Below, piece after piece: positions 1-8,361 of a DNA stretch of 37,662 nt. This stretch comes from JAADHY01 sp964428935 (GTDB lineage Bacteria; Planctomycetota; Planctomycetia; Planctomycetales; Planctomycetaceae). Positions within the stretch are counted from its first letter, which is position 1. Every line of letters starts with the position of its first letter. The position numbers and the translations under genes are program-made. The stretch covers positions 1 through 37,662 of the forward strand of contig CAYSAG010000014.1 in the NCBI GenBank assembly GCA_964428935.1, written 5' to 3'. Under the pieces are notes generated by a model. It did not search any database, was not told the origin of the DNA, and saw only the letters and a program-made list of their open reading frames with translations.

Positions 1-74
1 CCGGCCCCGGCACCAACGACAATCCATGCTGCTCCCCTCAAACCACTTCCTCCTGTTGCAGCAGCACGCGTTCC

Positions 75-3000
75 GTGGACCGACGGCGGTTCCTGCAGTT
101 GGCTGCTGCGGTGTCCGCGGCCGGTGCGACGGCCGGCGCCTCGGTGCGCCGTGCCTTCGCCGGACCCTTCACGCCCGCCGACACGGTGGCCCACTTCGTT
201 CCAGCCGACAAGAAGCTCTCGCCCGAATGGGTCCGCGGCCTTTTCGAGAAAGGCTCACGCACCTGGTACACCGGCCGCGACCTGGACACGATTGGCATGC
301 CCGTGGGAGGAATCTGCGCGGGGCAACTGTACTTGGCCGGCGACGGGCGGCTGGTCTACTGGAGTCTTTTCAACCGTCAGGTGAACACGGGCCCGGGCCG
401 CGTGAACTACAAGGTGGGACGGCGGCCGACGGAGGTGGTGGAGCGGCTGCGGTTCGCCGGAGAAGCTCCGCACGTCCGGCAGGGGTTCGCCCTGCGCGTC
501 ACGCACCAGGGCCGGACGACCGTGCGAACGCTGGACCGCAACGGCTTCCCCAACGTGCGGTTTTGCGGCGAGTACCCGATTGGGTACGTCGAGTACGACG
601 ACGCCAGGCTGCCGGTCCGCGTGTCGCTGGAAGCCTTCTCACCGTTCATTCCGCTCAACGCCGCCGACTCGGCCCTGCCCGCCACGTTGCTGACCTTCCA
701 CATTCAGAACCGCACGGACCAGCCGGTGGAGTTGACGTTGAGCGGCTGGCTGGAGAACGCGGTCGGCCTTTTCAGCCAGCAAGCCGGACTGTCTGGGAAG
801 CGGGTGAACCGGGTCCAGCGGCGAGCGGGGGCGACGTGGGTCCTTTCGTCCGCCACACCCATTCCGCAGCCGCCGCCCGGAAAGCCAGTCGTCTTCGCCA
901 ACTTCGAAGGCGACGACTACGGCGACTGGCAAGTCGAAGGAGACGCGTTCGGCCCAAAGCCGGCTTCCGGTACTTTGCCGGGCCAACAGCCGGTCAGCGG
1001 TTTCTTGGGCAAAGGATTGGTCAACACCTTCCGAGGCGGTGACAAGCCGCAAGGACGTCTGCTTTCGCCGGAATTCAAAATCGAGCGGCCTTTCATCAAT
1101 TTCTTGATTGGCGGAGGTGCTCACGCGGGGCAGACCTGCGTCAACTTGCTGGTCGACGGAAAGGTCGTCCGCACGGCGACCGGTCGCAACCGGGAACGGT
1201 TGCAGTGGCACTCGTGGGACGTCCGCGAGCTGCTCGGCCGCACGGCCCGAATCGAAGTTCTCGACCGGCAGTCCGGCCCGTGGGGGCACATTAGCGTCGA
1301 CCAAATTGAGTTTGCCGACCGTCCGCGACTGGGCCCGACCGGTCCACTGACCGAACAGGCCGACTTCGGAACCATGGCTTTGGCCCTGTTGGACGACGCC
1401 TCACTGGCGACGGCCAGCGTCGACCCGGAGCGGTTGCCGGAGGCAGCCCTGGAGCCACCTCCGGCCGGCGAGGCCGCGCAGGCCGCCGAGAAACCGTTCG
1501 GCCAGACACTGGTCGGCACCGTCGGGAAGACGCTGAAGCTGTCTGGTGGGCACAGCGTGTCGCTGACGTTCGTCGTGGCGTGGCACTTTCCGAACCGGCC
1601 GCAGCGGGGACAGTTCTACGCGACGCGGTTCCAAGACGCGGCGGCCGTCGTGGAGTACGTCAGCCGGAACCGCCGGCGGCTCATGGACCACACCCGCCTT
1701 TGGCACGACACGTACTACGACTCGACCCTGCCTCACTGGCTGCTCGACCGACTCCACTCCACCGTCTCGACTCTGGCCACCGACACCTGCCAGTGGTGGG
1801 CGAACGGTCGCTTCTGGGGCTGGGAAGGTGCGGGTTGTTGTCGAGGCACCTGCGGCCACGTTTGGAACTACGCTCACGCCGTGGCCCGGTTGTTCCCGGA
1901 ACTGGAGCGGTCGGTGCGCGAAATGCAGGACTTCAACCCGCAGGGCGGTTTCATTCCCGAAACGGGCGAAATTCGCTTCCGCGGAGAAAACTGGCGGCTG
2001 TGGGCCGGCGACTCCCAGGCCGGTTACATTCTGAAAGCGTACCGCGAGCACCAATGCTCGGCCGACGACGCGTTCCTCAAACGCAACTGGAAGGCCATTC
2101 GAAAGGCCACCGAGTTTCTGATTGAGCAGGACGGTGACTCCAACGGCCTGCTGGAAGGCCGGCAGCACAACACGTACGACATTGACTTCTACGGACCCAA
2201 CCCAATGATTGGCACGCTCTACCTGGCCGCTCTGCGCGCGGCCGAGGAAATGGCTCGAGAAGTCGGTGACGACGCCTTCGCCAAACGGTGCCGCAACATT
2301 TTCGAGACCGGCCGGCGACTCATGGTCGAACGGCTATTCGACGGCGAGTACTTCATTCAGTTGGTCGACTTGAAAAAGCACCCGAAGTACCAAGTGGACG
2401 GCGGGTGCCTGTCGGACCAACTGTTCGGCCAAAGCTGGGCGCGGCAGGTCAACCTGGGCGACGTCGTTCCGCGCGACAAGGCGTTGTCGGCCTTGCGGGC
2501 CGTCTGGAAGTACAACTGGGCTCCGGACGTGGGCCCGCAGAACAAAGCTCACCCGCCCGAACGGTGGTTCGCCTACCCGGGCGAGGCGGGGTTGTTCACG
2601 TGCACGTGGCCGAAGACCAAGTTCCTCGACGACGGCGTCCGCTACAAGAACGAAGTGTGGACGGGCATTGAGTACCAGGTGGCCAGTCACTTGGCGTGGG
2701 AGGGACTGCTGACCGAGGCCTTGGCCATTTGCCGAGCCATTCACGAGCGTTACCACCCCTCGAAGCACAACCCGTGGAACGAAATTGAGTGCGGCGACCA
2801 CTACGCCCGTGGAATGGCCAGTTGGGGCGTGCTGATTGGGTTGAGCGGGTTTGAGTACCACGGGCCGCGCGGCCACCTGGGCTTTGCTCCGCGACTGAAG
2901 CCCGAGAATTTCCGAGCAGCCTTCACGGCGGCCGAAGGCTGGGGAACGCTGCAGCAAACCCGCTCGCACAACACGCAGACCAGCCGCGTCACGGTGCGCT

Positions 3001-3194
3001 GGGGACGGCTGCGGCTGCGGACCTTGTCGCTGGAGCTGCCCGAAGGGGCGTCGGGCAGGAACGTGACCGTCGCCGTCGCCGGACGTCCGACCGACGTCCG
3101 CACGGAGCTGTCGGGTCGACGACTGACCGTGCAGTTCCCCGAGCCAGTGACGCTGACCGAAGGCCAAACGCTGGAGGTGGTCGTGACGGGGTGA
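75..3194 (+). CDS. Tat-exported GH116-family glucosidase (GBA2-like) with an inserted beta-sandwich module
   Basis: Predicted exported beta-glycosidase of the GH116 (non-lysosomal glucosylceramidase) type. The GTG start at 75 places a twin-arginine signal (RRRFLQ) directly at the N terminus, ending near AFAGPF (about residue 30). The N-terminal GH116 domain is marked by GGICAGQLYLAGDGRLVYW (77-96). The (alpha/alpha)6 catalytic domain carries WGWEGAGCCRGTCGHVWNY, whose E584 aligns by motif with the known family nucleophile, and QHNTYD, whose D702 with T700 matches the Thr-Tyr-Asp acid/base motif; these assignments are by eye. Residues about 272-414 (FEGDDYGDW to HISVDQIEF) look like the beta-sandwich module found attached to GH32 fructosidases, which explains a length of 1039 aa against the usual 800-900. 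No strong ribosome binding site is visible. It converges with the ABC cassette; the true substrate is unknown. Confidence 0.86.
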   Translation: MDRRRFLQLAAAVSAAGATAGASVRRAFAGPFTPADTVAHFVPADKKLSPEWVRGLFEKGSRTWYTGRDLDTIGMPVGGICAGQLYLAGDGRLVYWSLFNRQVNTGPGRVNYKVGRRPTEVVERLRFAGEAPHVRQGFALRVTHQGRTTVRTLDRNGFPNVRFCGEYPIGYVEYDDARLPVRVSLEAFSPFIPLNAADSALPATLLTFHIQNRTDQPVELTLSGWLENAVGLFSQQAGLSGKRVNRVQRRAGATWVLSSATPIPQPPPGKPVVFANFEGDDYGDWQVEGDAFGPKPASGTLPGQQPVSGFLGKGLVNTFRGGDKPQGRLLSPEFKIERPFINFLIGGGAHAGQTCVNLLVDGKVVRTATGRNRERLQWHSWDVRELLGRTARIEVLDRQSGPWGHISVDQIEFADRPRLGPTGPLTEQADFGTMALALLDDASLATASVDPERLPEAALEPPPAGEAAQAAEKPFGQTLVGTVGKTLKLSGGHSVSLTFVVAWHFPNRPQRGQFYATRFQDAAAVVEYVSRNRRRLMDHTRLWHDTYYDSTLPHWLLDRLHSTVSTLATDTCQWWANGRFWGWEGAGCCRGTCGHVWNYAHAVARLFPELERSVREMQDFNPQGGFIPETGEIRFRGENWRLWAGDSQAGYILKAYREHQCSADDAFLKRNWKAIRKATEFLIEQDGDSNGLLEGRQHNTYDIDFYGPNPMIGTLYLAALRAAEEMAREVGDDAFAKRCRNIFETGRRLMVERLFDGEYFIQLVDLKKHPKYQVDGGCLSDQLFGQSWARQVNLGDVVPRDKALSALRAVWKYNWAPDVGPQNKAHPPERWFAYPGEAGLFTCTWPKTKFLDDGVRYKNEVWTGIEYQVASHLAWEGLLTEALAICRAIHERYHPSKHNPWNEIECGDHYARGMASWGVLIGLSGFEYHGPRGHLGFAPRLKPENFRAAFTAAEGWGTLQQTRSHNTQTSRVTVRWGRLRLRTLSLELPEGASGRNVTVAVAGRPTDVRTELSGRRLTVQFPEPVTLTEGQTLEVVVTG

Positions 3195-3289
3195 GAGCGG
3201 AGCAAGGGACGGGCCGCCACGCGCGACTTCGCCGCTGACGGGCTTCGGGCGGGAACGGGACGCCGGTCTGTTTGCCTGCCGACGTTGGA

Positions 3290-6200
3290 TTACGGCGTGT
3301 CGGCTTGCGCCGCAGCGGACGAGCCGGCAGGAACCGGGAACAAGGCCCCGCCCCAGAAGTCGAGTCCGACGTCGGCCTTCGTCCACAGGTCACTCCACGC
3401 ACTCCAGTGCTTCCACGGCGGCCACGCGGACTCGGCCCAGTGTGCCCACACCGCTCGCTCCGCGCGCGTGTGCTGCCAGACGTTCCGACCGAAGCAGTCC
3501 ACCAGCCCGTACTGGGGCTTGGTGTCGCTCGGCTGGTCGGTTTCCAGCCGGGCCGGTCGGACGGCGAAGGCACCGGGCGACCACAGGAACGGGTGTCCTT
3601 CCGGCAACAGAGTCGGGACCGTCGTCCCGGGAGTCGGCACGACCGGCCCGGGCAGCCCGCGCGGGCAGTAACCGAACGACTGTCCGGTCCACGGGTCCAA
3701 AGGAACGCGGTCCAGGAATTCGGGCACCAGTTCGTCCAGTCGGTCTGGCAGGGTGCCGTGCCGCCGTTGGTACCGGACCAGGGCGAGCGTCAGCTTCAAA
3801 GCTCGCCGCCGCGCCTCGCACGAGACGGCCGTTCGCGCAAGCTGGTCGAGCCGGTAGTCGGCCAAGCGGAAAGGCTCTCGGCGCCACCAGTCTGTCCGGC
3901 CCGGAGGCTGCGAGAAAAAGAAAGCGAACCACGACGGCTCGCTCAAGCCCCGCCAGCCCGTCCAAACCCGGTCCCACTGGTGGTTCGCTTCGCACACCCA
4001 CACGGCAAAACTGAACTCGGGACGTTGCAGACCCTCTGCCAAGTCCCGCAGCCAGTCGTAAGAAATCGAAAAGTAAGTCAGGGCCTGCCGTCGGGCTCGC
4101 CAGCGGAACAGACGCGGCCGCGAAGTCGGGTGGCGGGACGTTCCCGGTTTCTTGACGGCCCGTCCCTCCAGGCTGTTCAGCGCCAGCTTCAACTCGACCC
4201 CGACCGGTGCGGCGACCGACGGCCAGCGTGCCGCTTCCCGCTCCACCACCTCGGCCGCTCGTCGCAAGAGCTGGTCGGTCTGGTCAGGGTGAGCGGCCCA
4301 GCCGCTCAGGTAGTAGTAGACGCACTCCGTCAGCGACCGCCCCAACACGTACTGCCAGCTGGTTCCTTTTTGGGCGAAGTGGCGGCACAGACGCAGAGCT
4401 GCCTGGTAGCGTTCCAACGCCATGGCCAGTTGGCCCTCGGTCTCGGCCTGGCGAGCCCACAGGAGGAGAACTCGGACCAGTGGCCCCAGCCGGCTGGACC
4501 GGCGCGGGTCCATTTGTTCCCACGCGTCTTCCTCGCCGGCCGTGGCAGGGTCGAGCAGAGCGCAGCCCGGACGACGCGTGCAGGCCAGCAGCTCGTCCAG
4601 CAACGGCCGTCTTTCTTCGAGCCAGCGGCTCGTCTGGGCGGGCAGTGGCTGCCACGAGTAGGAAAGACGTCGCTTGCGCAGTGCGGCGCTGCGTTGCGCC
4701 GCGGCGAGCCGCTTCGCCAGTCGCCGGTACTCTCGGCCCGTGGCCAGCTCGTCGGAGGTGGCCGCTTGTGGAACGTCCTCGGGTTCGAACCGAACCGGCA
4801 GCGCCGGCACGCTCCAAAGCGAGTGACACCAACCGGTTGAGACGACGAACAACGCCGGCACGCCCAGCCAGGTCAGCAGCCGCACCACTCGCCTGCGGCT
4901 CCACGGCCGCCCGCTCAGCCACTCGTCGCACCAAACCGCCGCTCCAACCAGAACGGCTGCCGTCAGGCCCCAAGCGGCCCACTTGGTCGGAAGCGGCGTG
5001 GCGACGCACAACACGACCGACTGACTGGCCAGAAGCCAAGCCAGCAGCAAGGCCACGACGACGTTCCGCACCAAGGCCGCCACCAGCTGCGAGACCGCGT
5101 ACGCCAGCAACAACACCGGCACGGCGCGCAGCGCGCCGAACAGCAATGCGCCTCCGACCCAAAAAGGCTCGTTCAGCGTGGTGGCCGGGCTGAGGCGCGA
5201 CCAGAGCACCCGGTTCCAACTCCAAAGGCTTGCTCGGAACAGGGACGTGAACCCCCAAAGGGTCTCGGCGAGCAACTTCGACCAGCCCGCCTCCGGTTCC
5301 CCAGCAACCGCCGCCGCACCGGCCGTGGCCAGCACGACGGCCAGCCCGGTCGTCACCAACACCGTCGGCGCCCAGACCAACTGTTTGCTCAACAGCACCA
5401 GTGCCGGAGAAACGCCCCGTTCGCCCAAGAACGACCGGTCGGCGTCCCGGTGCGACCGGTCGAAACTGAAGACGCCCAGGACGGTAGGCGCGACCAACGC
5501 CAGCAGCGCCAGCACGGGCCAGTTGCGGTCCCAGCGGCGGTCGTCGAACCAGCCCACCAAGCCGAAGACGAGCAGCACGCCGACCAGCGTCAGAAAAGCT
5601 GGTGTCTTGGCCCGACGCCACTCCAGCCGCGTCAACCGCGTCAGCCTTCGCCACCAGCCGGGCACGGCTTGTGGCTCCGTCGCCACCCGCGCCCACTGCC
5701 GCTTCGAGACCCACGTCAGCCGTCCGCGACGCTGACGCCACCAACCCCAGACCGTCGGCAACGGCCGTTGCAGCCACCACCGGGTCAGCAGCAAGTCCAC
5801 GGCCAGCAACGCCACCAGAAACACTGCGGCCCGCCACAACAGCGACACGAACCACTCCCAACGCGTCACCGCTTGCAAGTAGCTCTCGGGACTGCCGGGC
5901 AAACTAATGAGCGCGTACACGCTGGCCAGCGACGCGACCGCTCCCAGACACGCTGACGTCAGCGTGTGGCGAGTCAGCAGGGAGAAAAACGCGCACCACA
6001 AAAACGCGCCGACGCCGAAGAGGAAAAACTCCGCCGCCAGTTTCAGGTCCGTTGGCGAAACCAGCCCGGACGTGACCAGCCCCCGAGCGGCCGCCACGCA
6101 CCAGTAGCCGGCTGGGACCACCAACGCCGCTGCGAGCACACTCGCAGCGCCCACGACCGCCGTCACGAGCTTGGCCGCCAGCAACTCACCGCCACCCACG

Positions 6201-6475
6201 GCCAGTCGCCGAAGCCACTCGTCCGTTCCCTCCTCCGTCTCGCGGCCGAAAGACATGGCTCCGCTGCCAAAGAAAAACGCCAGCACCCCGAACACGCTCA
6301 GACGCAGCAGCCAGGTGAGCACCAGGTCTGCCTCGGCCGCCGCACCCGAGTCTGTGACTCCGCGTGCAACCACCCAAAGCTGCCCCAGCACGGTCAGCGC
6401 CACCGCGAACAACCACAGGGTCCGGTGAACGCGGTACTCCTTCCACAGCAGTCGGCCCAGCCGCTTCCACCTCAT
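3290..6475 (-). CDS. Tandem ABC-2 permease with large C-terminal soluble domain
   Basis: Membrane subunit of the ABC exporter encoded with the ATPase and GntR regulator just upstream. I chose the ATG at 6475 (MRWKRLGRLLWKEYR) because its ATG overlaps the ATPase stop as ATGA, implying translational coupling; the longer reading frame upstream lies inside the ATPase gene. The 1061-aa product has about 640 residues of many hydrophobic segments, in two similar halves. Each half starts with an R-L-x-W-[KR] amphipathic segment, then a helix, then a charged loop (FGRETEEGTDEWL in half one, FDRSHRDADRSFL in half two) and an L-x-x-K-x-[LV] element. This suggests two fused ABC-2 units. The last roughly 420 residues are soluble and end with a block (GTLPDRLDELVPEFL, DRVPLDPWTG) resembling C-terminal regions of planctomycete pseudopilin-like proteins. 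Substrate unknown. Confidence 0.8.
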   Translation of the reverse strand: MRWKRLGRLLWKEYRVHRTLWLFAVALTVLGQLWVVARGVTDSGAAAEADLVLTWLLRLSVFGVLAFFFGSGAMSFGRETEEGTDEWLRRLAVGGGELLAAKLVTAVVGAASVLAAALVVPAGYWCVAAARGLVTSGLVSPTDLKLAAEFFLFGVGAFLWCAFFSLLTRHTLTSACLGAVASLASVYALISLPGSPESYLQAVTRWEWFVSLLWRAAVFLVALLAVDLLLTRWWLQRPLPTVWGWWRQRRGRLTWVSKRQWARVATEPQAVPGWWRRLTRLTRLEWRRAKTPAFLTLVGVLLVFGLVGWFDDRRWDRNWPVLALLALVAPTVLGVFSFDRSHRDADRSFLGERGVSPALVLLSKQLVWAPTVLVTTGLAVVLATAGAAAVAGEPEAGWSKLLAETLWGFTSLFRASLWSWNRVLWSRLSPATTLNEPFWVGGALLFGALRAVPVLLLAYAVSQLVAALVRNVVVALLLAWLLASQSVVLCVATPLPTKWAAWGLTAAVLVGAAVWCDEWLSGRPWSRRRVVRLLTWLGVPALFVVSTGWCHSLWSVPALPVRFEPEDVPQAATSDELATGREYRRLAKRLAAAQRSAALRKRRLSYSWQPLPAQTSRWLEERRPLLDELLACTRRPGCALLDPATAGEEDAWEQMDPRRSSRLGPLVRVLLLWARQAETEGQLAMALERYQAALRLCRHFAQKGTSWQYVLGRSLTECVYYYLSGWAAHPDQTDQLLRRAAEVVEREAARWPSVAAPVGVELKLALNSLEGRAVKKPGTSRHPTSRPRLFRWRARRQALTYFSISYDWLRDLAEGLQRPEFSFAVWVCEANHQWDRVWTGWRGLSEPSWFAFFFSQPPGRTDWWRREPFRLADYRLDQLARTAVSCEARRRALKLTLALVRYQRRHGTLPDRLDELVPEFLDRVPLDPWTGQSFGYCPRGLPGPVVPTPGTTVPTLLPEGHPFLWSPGAFAVRPARLETDQPSDTKPQYGLVDCFGRNVWQHTRAERAVWAHWAESAWPPWKHWSAWSDLWTKADVGLDFWGGALFPVPAGSSAAAQADTP

Positions 6476-7188
6476 TTCGTTGCACCTCCGGTGGAGTCCG
6501 ACGTCGCGCAGACCGACGAACCCGGTTCGCCAGCCGACTCCGGCCGTTTCATGTACCCGACGAAAATTTCTTCCAGCGTCGGCACGCGAACCTCGACCTC
6601 GGCCACGTTGTCGGCCGCTCGAAGTCGAGCCAGCTCTTGGTCCGTGCAGCCTCGCACCAGCAACTGCCACTGCCGGTCACGGTGAACTGCCTGAAGGACC
6701 TGGCCCGGCCACGGCTCCGGACCGGCCTGACCGTTTCGCAGCGTCACCGTCAACGCTCGCACCGACTGTTTCAGCTCGTCCAGCCGTTCCACCAGCTCCA
6801 GCCGACCTTTTCGCAGAATGGCCACCACGTCGGCCACCCGTTCCACCTCGGCCACCTGGTGGCTCGACAGCAAAACCGTTCGCCCCGTCGCCGCCACGTC
6901 GACCATGCTTTCCAGGAACTCGCGACGCACCAGTGGGTCCAGCCCGGAGGTCGGCTCGTCCAGCACGAGCAACTGCGGGTCGTGAGCCGTGGCCAGAGCG
7001 AGAACGACTTTGGCCCGCATTCCTTTCGACAGTTGCGAAATTCTGCGGTCCAGCGGCAGCTCGAACCGCCGGACTAGCTCCTCGTAGCGCGGCCAGAACG
7101 GGACGTCGTAAAACCCGGCGGCGAACCAACCGACTTCCGCCACGGTCATCCACTCGTAAAGAACCGGCTGCTCCGGCACGTAGCCCAC
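6472..7188 (-). pseudogene. C-terminal part of interrupted ABC transporter ATPase
   Basis: Encodes the second half of an ABC-2 type ATPase. It contains the Q-loop region (VGYVPEQPVLYEWM), the signature LSKGMRAKV, Walker B LLVLDEPTSGLD, the H-loop (LLSSHQVAEVE) and a C-terminal accessory region ending in VEVRVPTLEEIFVGYM. It has no Walker A, which lies in the same reading frame upstream (7213-7422) beyond an amber codon at 7213-7215. The start given (GTG at 7188) is only the first possible one after the stop and falls inside a conserved motif, so it is probably not a natural start. The stop codon overlaps the permease ATG. The full gene would span 6472-7422, about 316 codons, a normal length for this family. 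Either a nonsense mutation has inactivated the exporter or the base is a sequence error. Confidence 0.82.
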
Positions 7189-7212
7189 ACGCTGGCGAAT
7201 TTGCCGCCCGCA

Positions 7213-7422
7213 CTACCGACTGTCCAAGCCGTAGACCTCGGCCCGGCCTTCGTCGGCCAGCAGCATTCCCAACAGAATGCGAATGGCCGTCGTCTTGCCG
7301 GCTCCGTTCTCACCCAGCAGGCCGACAATGGTGCCTTCTTCTGCCGCCAGCGAAAAACGGTCGAGGGCCTGAACGGAACCAAAACGCTTGCCGACGTTCT
7401 CGAACCGGAACACAGGGGTCAT
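7213..7422 (-). pseudogene. N-terminal part of interrupted ABC transporter ATPase (Walker A half)
   Basis: Encodes 69 residues covering the start of an ABC ATPase: the A-loop region (FRFENVGKRFGSVQALD) and a complete Walker A (GLLGENGAGKTTAIRILLG). It ends at YGLDSR followed by TAG (7215-7213). Translation in the same frame past the TAG reads CGRQIRQRVGYVPEQ, as expected for the continuation of the domain, so a single base substitution rather than a frameshift explains the break. The start is 24 bp downstream of the GntR stop, with a purine-rich stretch before ATG. On its own this fragment cannot bind and hydrolyse ATP, as it lacks signature and Walker B motifs. TAG is used as an ordinary stop elsewhere here (17896-17898, 10993-10995), which argues against genetic recoding. 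Confidence 0.82.
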
Positions 7423-7446
7423 GAGACCAGCTCCCGCAAAACAGGG

Positions 7447-7839
7447 TCAGTGGGGCGAGCGGGGTTGCAGCCGAGCCAGCTCTTGTTCGACCAACGAGCG
7501 AATTTCGTCCAGCGTCAGTCCGCTCTGGGCCGCTTCCTCCAGGACTTGCTTCAGCCGTTGACGAATCAGTTTCACCCGTTCGCGGCGGCAGTAGGCCGGA
7601 GCCGACTGCGTGACGGCCAGACCGGTGCCGCGGACCGTCTCGAGCACGCCTTCGGCCTGCAGTTCGCGGTAGGCCCGCGCCACGGTGTTCGGGTTGACGG
7701 CGGCGGCCTTGGCCAGCTCGCGGACCGACGGAACCAGTTCGCCCGGCCGAATCGCTCGGCTCGCGACGGCAAATTTGATTTGCCGGACGATTTGGTCGTA
7801 AATGGCCAGTCCGTTTGTCGGGTCGATTGAGACGAACAC
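7447..7839 (-). CDS. GntR-family (YtrA subfamily) transcriptional repressor
   Basis: A 130-aa regulator with an N-terminal winged helix-turn-helix: IYDQIVRQIKFAVASRAIRPGE, then VPSVRELAKAAAVNPNTVAR (recognition helix) and AYRELQAEGVLETVRGTG. The C-terminal part (RLKQVLEEAAQSGLTLDEI) is a short helical dimerisation tail with no effector-binding domain, which is what defines the YtrA subgroup. GTG start at 7839 with a strong AGGAGG site seven bases upstream. It is first in an operon with the ABC ATPase and permease. YtrA-type regulators usually repress their own ABC operon, and the perfect palindrome at 7849-7876 directly in front of the gene fits autoregulation. The inducing signal is unknown; in Gram-positive relatives it is often envelope stress. 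Confidence 0.9.
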   Translation of the reverse strand: MFVSIDPTNGLAIYDQIVRQIKFAVASRAIRPGELVPSVRELAKAAAVNPNTVARAYRELQAEGVLETVRGTGLAVTQSAPAYCRRERVKLIRQRLKQVLEEAAQSGLTLDEIRSLVEQELARLQPRSPH

Positions 7840-7848
7840 GGCAGCCTC

Positions 7849-7876
7849 CTACTGTACTAGCTAGCTAGTACAGTAG
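7849..7876. promoter_or_regulatory. Perfect 28-bp palindromic operator in front of the GntR-ABC operon
   Basis: Two perfectly inverted 14-bp arms, CTACTGTACTAGCT and its complement, with no spacer. The core GTACTA-TAGTAC type symmetry resembles published YtrA/GntR operators. It ends nine bases before the GTG start of the repressor gene and its last bases merge into the AGGAGG ribosome site, so a bound dimer could block both transcription and ribosome access. Assignment as operator is inference from position and symmetry. Confidence 0.75.
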
Positions 7877-8361
7877 CCAAACGAGGGCCGCTTGTCAACG
7901 GCGATTTGCAAGAAATTGACGTGGTCTGGGAACTGGAGGTCGTCCGCGAACTGGAGGGCCACACGCTCAGTCGTGGCCCCCGGCGGTGCGTGTCTCGAGG
8001 TCAGCTCGAGAAAACGCGTCCGGTCGTGTCAAGACCCGCGAACCACCGCAGAAGCGCGGACGAAGTCCCCGACACGCTCAGAAATCTTCCGAAAGAGCGG
8101 ACAGCGGCCTCGACCTCGCGGTGTCCGCTGAACCGCCGGCCGCTCAGCGTCGAGTGGTCCGCCCCAAAACGGCCGTCGCGGCGCGGCAGGCGCGTGCGGA
8201 CAGAAGAAGCTCGAACGAACAAGTGGCCGGCGAGCCGAAGACGTGCGTCGTCCAGAGACCGGGCGCCTGCTGGGGGAGCGACGAAACGGTCCGAGGACCC
8301 GGGGGAGCTGCAACGAGGGAAAGACCGCCGGAAAGCGTCGCCCGCCGCCCCAGACCGGCCG
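7877..8361. other. Intergenic region, 485 bp, containing repeat copy A
   Basis: Lies between the divergently read GntR operator and the stop of the minus-strand gene ending at 8362. It holds the dispersed repeat copy A (7921-8085). From about 8090 to 8361 I see no convincing gene; reading frames there show no recognisable domain and are Arg-rich as expected of noncoding G+C-rich DNA. Confidence 0.5.
7921..8085. repeat. Dispersed noncoding repeat, copy A
   Basis: About 165 bp that aligns with 11151-11314. Shared blocks in order are: a tandemly doubled short unit (GGGAACTGGAG then GCGAACTGGAG), a hairpin GGCCAC...GTGGCC (7958-7979), CGTCCGG, CGCGAA, GCGGACGAA and a final GACAC.CTCA block, with near-identical spacing. 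Identity looks highest (about four-fifths) in the first 50 bp. No protein is evident. Confidence 0.6.

Noticed and set aside
4782..4790. tRNA T-loop-like GGTTCGAAC
   Set aside because: Lies inside the permease coding sequence, with no acceptor stem or anticodon arm around it.
3272..4840. 522-codon open frame antisense to the ABC permease
   Set aside because: Arg/Gln/Pro-rich translation with no motif, running across the permease soluble tail; an expected by-product of high G+C.
7213..7215. TAG recoded as an amino acid
   Set aside because: TAG is the natural stop of the M28 peptidase (17896-17898) and the HEAT/LamG gene (10993-10995).
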